From NCBI GenBank assembly GCA_022360415.1, contig JAKSDB010000104.1:1-8535 (forward strand): a stretch of 8,535 nucleotides of DNA, written 5' to 3'. Every line of letters starts with the position of its first letter. Within the stretch, counting starts at the first letter, position 1. Shown piece after piece: positions 6,130-8,535 of this stretch. The position numbers were made by a program, and so were the translations under genes. Origin of the DNA: Chlorobiales bacterium. Its GTDB lineage: Bacteria; Bacteroidota; Chlorobiia; Chlorobiales; Chlorobiaceae. The notes under the pieces were generated by a model, which saw only the letters and a list, made by a program, of their open reading frames with translations, was not told where the DNA came from and made no database searches.

Positions 6130-6970
6130 AATTTTTTTTCTGTTCAAGTAGATACAGTTCCACAGAGTTCAGTTCATTTTCTATCATAGAATAGTACTCG
6201 GGCACGATTTCTATGCCTATGGAGTTTCTTCTCATTCTTTTGGCCACAGTATTGGTTGTCCCTGAACCCATAAAAGGATCGAGGACAGTATCTCCCTCTC
6301 TGGTAAACAGCTTGATAAACCATTCGGGAAGACCTTCGGGAAATGCTGCGCTGTGATTCTTATTATTGCATTCGGTTGCCAAGTGTAATACGTTAGTCGG
6401 ATAAGCCATCTTGCGATCAAGCCAGTTAGAGATGTTTTTGCCAAAACCGCTGCCTACCTTGGATTCATCTCGTATTTTGTCGGTGTCACTCAGCTTTTTC
6501 AACCTGGTCTTTGACCAATCTCCCATTGGAATCATTACAGCTTCCTGATTCATATAAAACTGTTTGGTTTTATTGAATTGGATCAAGCGTTCCCAGGAAT
6601 CACGAAAACGGTTGGGCCATTTTCCAGGATAACAGTTTTTTTTATGCCAAATGAACTCCTCTGTCCAAAGCCATCCCTGCTGTCTCTTCATTTCCAGAAT
6701 GAGTTCCATCACATAAGTACTACGTTCCCCATTGAGAACCTTTTCTTTGATATTCAGGACAAAAGTACCTGTTGGCTTCAGCACTCTTTTGAGTTGCTCG
6801 GAAATGGGCAAAAACCAGCTTACATAATGGTCAGGATGAATTCCGCCGTATGTTCGTTTCCTCTGATCCGCATAGGGTGGTGAAGTAAAGATTAAATCAA
6901 CCGAATCATCCGGTATTTGTTTCAGTACTTTTTTACAGTCACCAAGGTAGAGGTCGGTGTTTATTTCCAT
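6089..6970 (-). CDS. Beta-class DNA methyltransferase, probably N4-cytosine
   Basis: 293-residue S-adenosylmethionine-dependent DNA methyltransferase that would protect host sites from the neighbouring endonuclease. The catalytic motif TSPPY (29-33) comes near the N-terminus and the AdoMet-binding motif DPFMGSGTT (231-239) near the C-terminus, the order of the beta class. SPPY, not DPPY, favours N4-methylcytosine, although some N6-adenine enzymes share it. YLGDC (8-12) is also typical. The centre, with FIWHKKNCYPGKWPNRFRD, is probably target recognition. ATG at 6970 lies 46 bases after recF. The last 14 codons overlap the endonuclease start, and an A8 tract lies in that overlap. Base composition is locally AT-rich: 6541-6600 has 21 G+C of 60 by hand count, against 29 of 60 in recF at 7081-7140. 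This mildly supports horizontal acquisition. Confidence 0.92.
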   Translation of the reverse strand: MEINTDLYLGDCKKVLKQIPDDSVDLIFTSPPYADQRKRTYGGIHPDHYVSWFLPISEQLKRVLKPTGTFVLNIKEKVLNGERSTYVMELILEMKRQQGWLWTEEFIWHKKNCYPGKWPNRFRDSWERLIQFNKTKQFYMNQEAVMIPMGDWSKTRLKKLSDTDKIRDESKVGSGFGKNISNWLDRKMAYPTNVLHLATECNNKNHSAAFPEGLPEWFIKLFTREGDTVLDPFMGSGTTNTVAKRMRRNSIGIEIVPEYYSMIENELNSVELYLLEQKKNYETSVSKRRFKIR

Positions 6971-6999
6971 GTATTTTCGGTAATGATAGTGCCGTATGC

Positions 7000-7009
7000 T
7001 GTAATTACA
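7000..7009. repeat. 10-bp perfect palindrome upstream of the methyltransferase gene
   Basis: TGTAATTACA is a perfect palindrome in the 46-base spacer between recF and the methyltransferase gene, 30 bases before the ATG. It is placed where an autoregulatory operator for a restriction-modification system could lie. No controller (C) protein gene is visible, and AT-rich 10-mers of this kind arise by chance, so the regulatory reading is weak. Confidence 0.2.
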
Positions 7010-7016
7010 CAGATAG

Positions 7017-8108
7017 TCAGGCTAATTCACTGACGGCTATACAATGAACACCTTCAATATCCTGTGTTTCCGTTGCAGTGATAATCGATTGCCCGGCCCC
7101 TTCAAGCAGTTGAAGAACCTTTCCGACTCTTTTTCTGTCGAGCTCGCTGAACAGATCGTCGAGCAGAAAGATCGGAGGCTCCCCTGTAAACTCCCGTACA
7201 AATCGCTGCAACGCAAGTTTCAGTGCAATAAGAAAGGTCCGGATTTGTCCCTGAGATGCATATTTTTTAATCTCAACATCATTGATCCTGAACACGATAT
7301 CATCCCTGTGCGGCCCGAGCAGTGTCTGTCTACGATAGATCTCCCGTGAACCTATCTCCCCGAGCCGTTGCATCATGATTCGGGAAATATCTTCATCACT
7401 CGTCTTTGAAAGCAGTTTCCCGAAAGATGGCATGTAGATGAACCCCGGGACCTCTCCAAGACCTATTTCCTTATATATCTGCTCCAGATGAACAAGCAAA
7501 CGATCGAAAAACTCCAGCCGGGACGATATAATCGATCCTGCAAGCATGGAAAGCTTTTCCGTCCATACCCCAAGGCTGCCGCTCTCTGTTCCTCTGTCAG
7601 CAGATTCCGCCAGAAGTGCATTCCTTTGCTGCAATACACGTCTGTACTGCAGCAGATCTTCCAGATAACGCTTGTTTGTCTGTGACAGCGCGTTGTCCGT
7701 GAAACGCCTCCTCTCCTGAGGTGAACCGTTTATAATTGACATCTCCACGGGAGAAAAGGTTATACAGGGAATACGGCCGATAAGTCCTGAATACTTTTTC
7801 AGCTCTTCACTGTTAACGTGAATCCTTTTATCCGACGCTTTCTCATAGCTGACCTTGACAAAAACCTCTACACCGGTTTCATCGACAAACCTGCTTCTGA
7901 GTAGAAAATAGTTGGTTTCAAATGTAAGGCACTCCCTGTCGAGCGACTTGTTCAATCCTTTCGCGAGCGCACAATAATGAACTGCTTCGAGAATATTGGT
8001 TTTACCGGAACCATTGGGCCCGTAGAGAAGGTTGATCCCGTCAGAAGGAGCAAAGGTCAGTTCCGGATGTTTTCTGAAATTGACGAGTTTTATTTCCTGT
8101 AAACGCAA
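7017..8108 (-). CDS. recF: RecF, DNA replication/repair ATPase
   Basis: 363-residue SMC-like ABC ATPase, the normal RecF length. It binds gapped DNA with RecO and RecR and promotes RecA loading. The Walker A motif is GPNGSGKT (30-37), the signature motif YASQGQ is at 283-288, and Walker B with the D-loop is IFLLDDLFSELD (313-324). The N-terminal MRLQEIKLVNFRKH is characteristic. The start is TTG at 8108: an in-frame TGA lies two codons upstream and the next in-frame ATG falls far inside the ATPase head, so TTG is effectively forced. There is no Shine-Dalgarno sequence; the coding strand instead carries CCTCCT just upstream. The gap to dnaN is 16 bases, so translation probably depends on coupling to dnaN. 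The C-terminus is complete and not disturbed by the adjacent restriction-modification genes. Confidence 0.97.
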   Translation of the reverse strand: MRLQEIKLVNFRKHPELTFAPSDGINLLYGPNGSGKTNILEAVHYCALAKGLNKSLDRECLTFETNYFLLRSRFVDETGVEVFVKVSYEKASDKRIHVNSEELKKYSGLIGRIPCITFSPVEMSIINGSPQERRRFTDNALSQTNKRYLEDLLQYRRVLQQRNALLAESADRGTESGSLGVWTEKLSMLAGSIISSRLEFFDRLLVHLEQIYKEIGLGEVPGFIYMPSFGKLLSKTSDEDISRIMMQRLGEIGSREIYRRQTLLGPHRDDIVFRINDVEIKKYASQGQIRTFLIALKLALQRFVREFTGEPPIFLLDDLFSELDRKRVGKVLQLLEGAGQSIITATETQDIEGVHCIAVSELA

Positions 8109-8124
8109 GGATCAGGAGGGTCTC

Positions 8125-8535
8125 TCAATTGTTTATTCTTACCGGCATGACCAGAATAATCAGGCTGCCGTTGTCTTTCTCTTTTTCCGGTTTCAGGATA
8201 ACTGCTGTCGTTGGGCTGCTTAACTCTACAACAATATTGTCTTCATCTATATGAGCAAGCGCCGCTTCAACAAACTTTGAATTGAAACCGATATCTATCT
8301 GATCCCCCTCATAGGTACAGGGAAGGTTTTCCTGCGCCGACTCGCCTTCGTTGACGTTCTCGGCAGCAAGCAGGACCGAGGATGGGGATATGGAAAACCT
8401 GATATCACCTATACTTGAAAATCGACCTACTCTTTTTACCGAATCGTAGAACAAAGCTCTGTCTACGATCATTTTCTTGTCGTTTTCAAGTGGGATGACC
8501 GCTTCATAATTCGGATACTGCTCGACAATCAGAGC
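8125..8535 (-). CDS. dnaN: DNA polymerase III beta subunit (sliding clamp), C-terminal part
   Basis: The last 136 residues of the ring-shaped clamp that tethers polymerases to DNA; the gene continues past the right edge. The frame is open from 8535 (ALIVEQYPNYEAVIP), so an internal ATG at 8472 is not the start. The visible part covers domain III: YPNYEAVIP, the helix DRALFYDSVKRVGRFS, NLPCTYEGDQIDIGFNSKFV and the terminal LVMPVRINN, matching the PMR/PVR strand that forms part of the client-peptide pocket. It is the first visible gene of the minus-strand cluster and precedes recF by 16 bases, the classic dnaN-recF order near the chromosomal replication origin. dnaA is expected to the right, outside the window. 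Confidence 0.96.
   Translation of the reverse strand, partial: ALIVEQYPNYEAVIPLENDKKMIVDRALFYDSVKRVGRFSSIGDIRFSISPSSVLLAAENVNEGESAQENLPCTYEGDQIDIGFNSKFVEAALAHIDEDNIVVELSSPTTAVILKPEKEKDNGSLIILVMPVRINN

Noticed and set aside
8114..8253. Plus-strand AGGAGG (8114-8119) followed by a TTG ORF of about 41 codons antisense to the end of dnaN
   Set aside because: The Shine-Dalgarno match is good, but the ORF is fully antisense to a conserved domain, has a weak start codon and shows no family resemblance. It is most likely chance.
1..8535. CRISPR arrays, insertion sequences, long direct repeats and tRNA genes
   Set aside because: Reading both strands by eye gave no regularly spaced repeats, no transposase motifs and no tRNA cloverleaf; only short repeats such as the paired GTAAAGG at 5348 and 5360 were seen.

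Overview
The window most resembles a green sulfur bacterium (Chlorobi, Chlorobium/Prosthecochloris-like) or a near relative. This is inferred from protein character (a bacterial family B DNA polymerase, an anaerobe-type flavodiiron protein, a dnaN-recF-DUF721 replication cluster) and from the near absence of Shine-Dalgarno sequences. No rRNA or other phylogenetic marker is present to confirm it.

Plus strand, left third. The 3' part of a family B (Pol II-like) DNA polymerase gene runs in from the left edge (1-1785). It ends in an acidic hexapeptide, DDDIPF, identical to the C-terminal tip of E. coli single-stranded DNA-binding protein. After a 173-base intergenic region with a weak promoter candidate and a tiny leader-like ORF comes a complete class A flavodiiron protein (1959-3182), an O2- or NO-reducing enzyme. 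A hairpin with A/T tracts (3201-3229) lies between this gene and the convergent gene cluster and probably terminates transcription in both directions.

Minus strand, remaining two thirds. Reading right to left, the genes are dnaN (3' end only), recF, a beta-class DNA methyltransferase, a restriction endonuclease, a DUF721/DciA-like protein, a two-helix membrane protein of unknown function, a compact M50 membrane metalloprotease without a PDZ domain, and a CYTH-domain phosphohydrolase/cyclase-like protein. All eight are collinear with short gaps or overlaps, so they may form one long operon.

How the genes relate. dnaN, recF and the DUF721 gene belong together as a replication/repair cluster (sliding clamp, gap-repair ATPase, putative helicase loader). 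The methyltransferase and endonuclease overlap each other and look like a complete type II restriction-modification system dropped between recF and the DUF721 gene. The membrane protein, the protease and the CYTH protein have no obvious functional link to replication.

No tRNA, rRNA, CRISPR array, insertion sequence or long repeat was seen. No stretch above 300 bases lacks a gene. The best leads are the SSB-like tail on the polymerase, the restriction-modification island inside the replication operon with an A8 tract at the methyltransferase/endonuclease overlap, the PDZ-less protease, and a 24-codon ORF with a strong ribosome-binding site behind the DUF721 gene.
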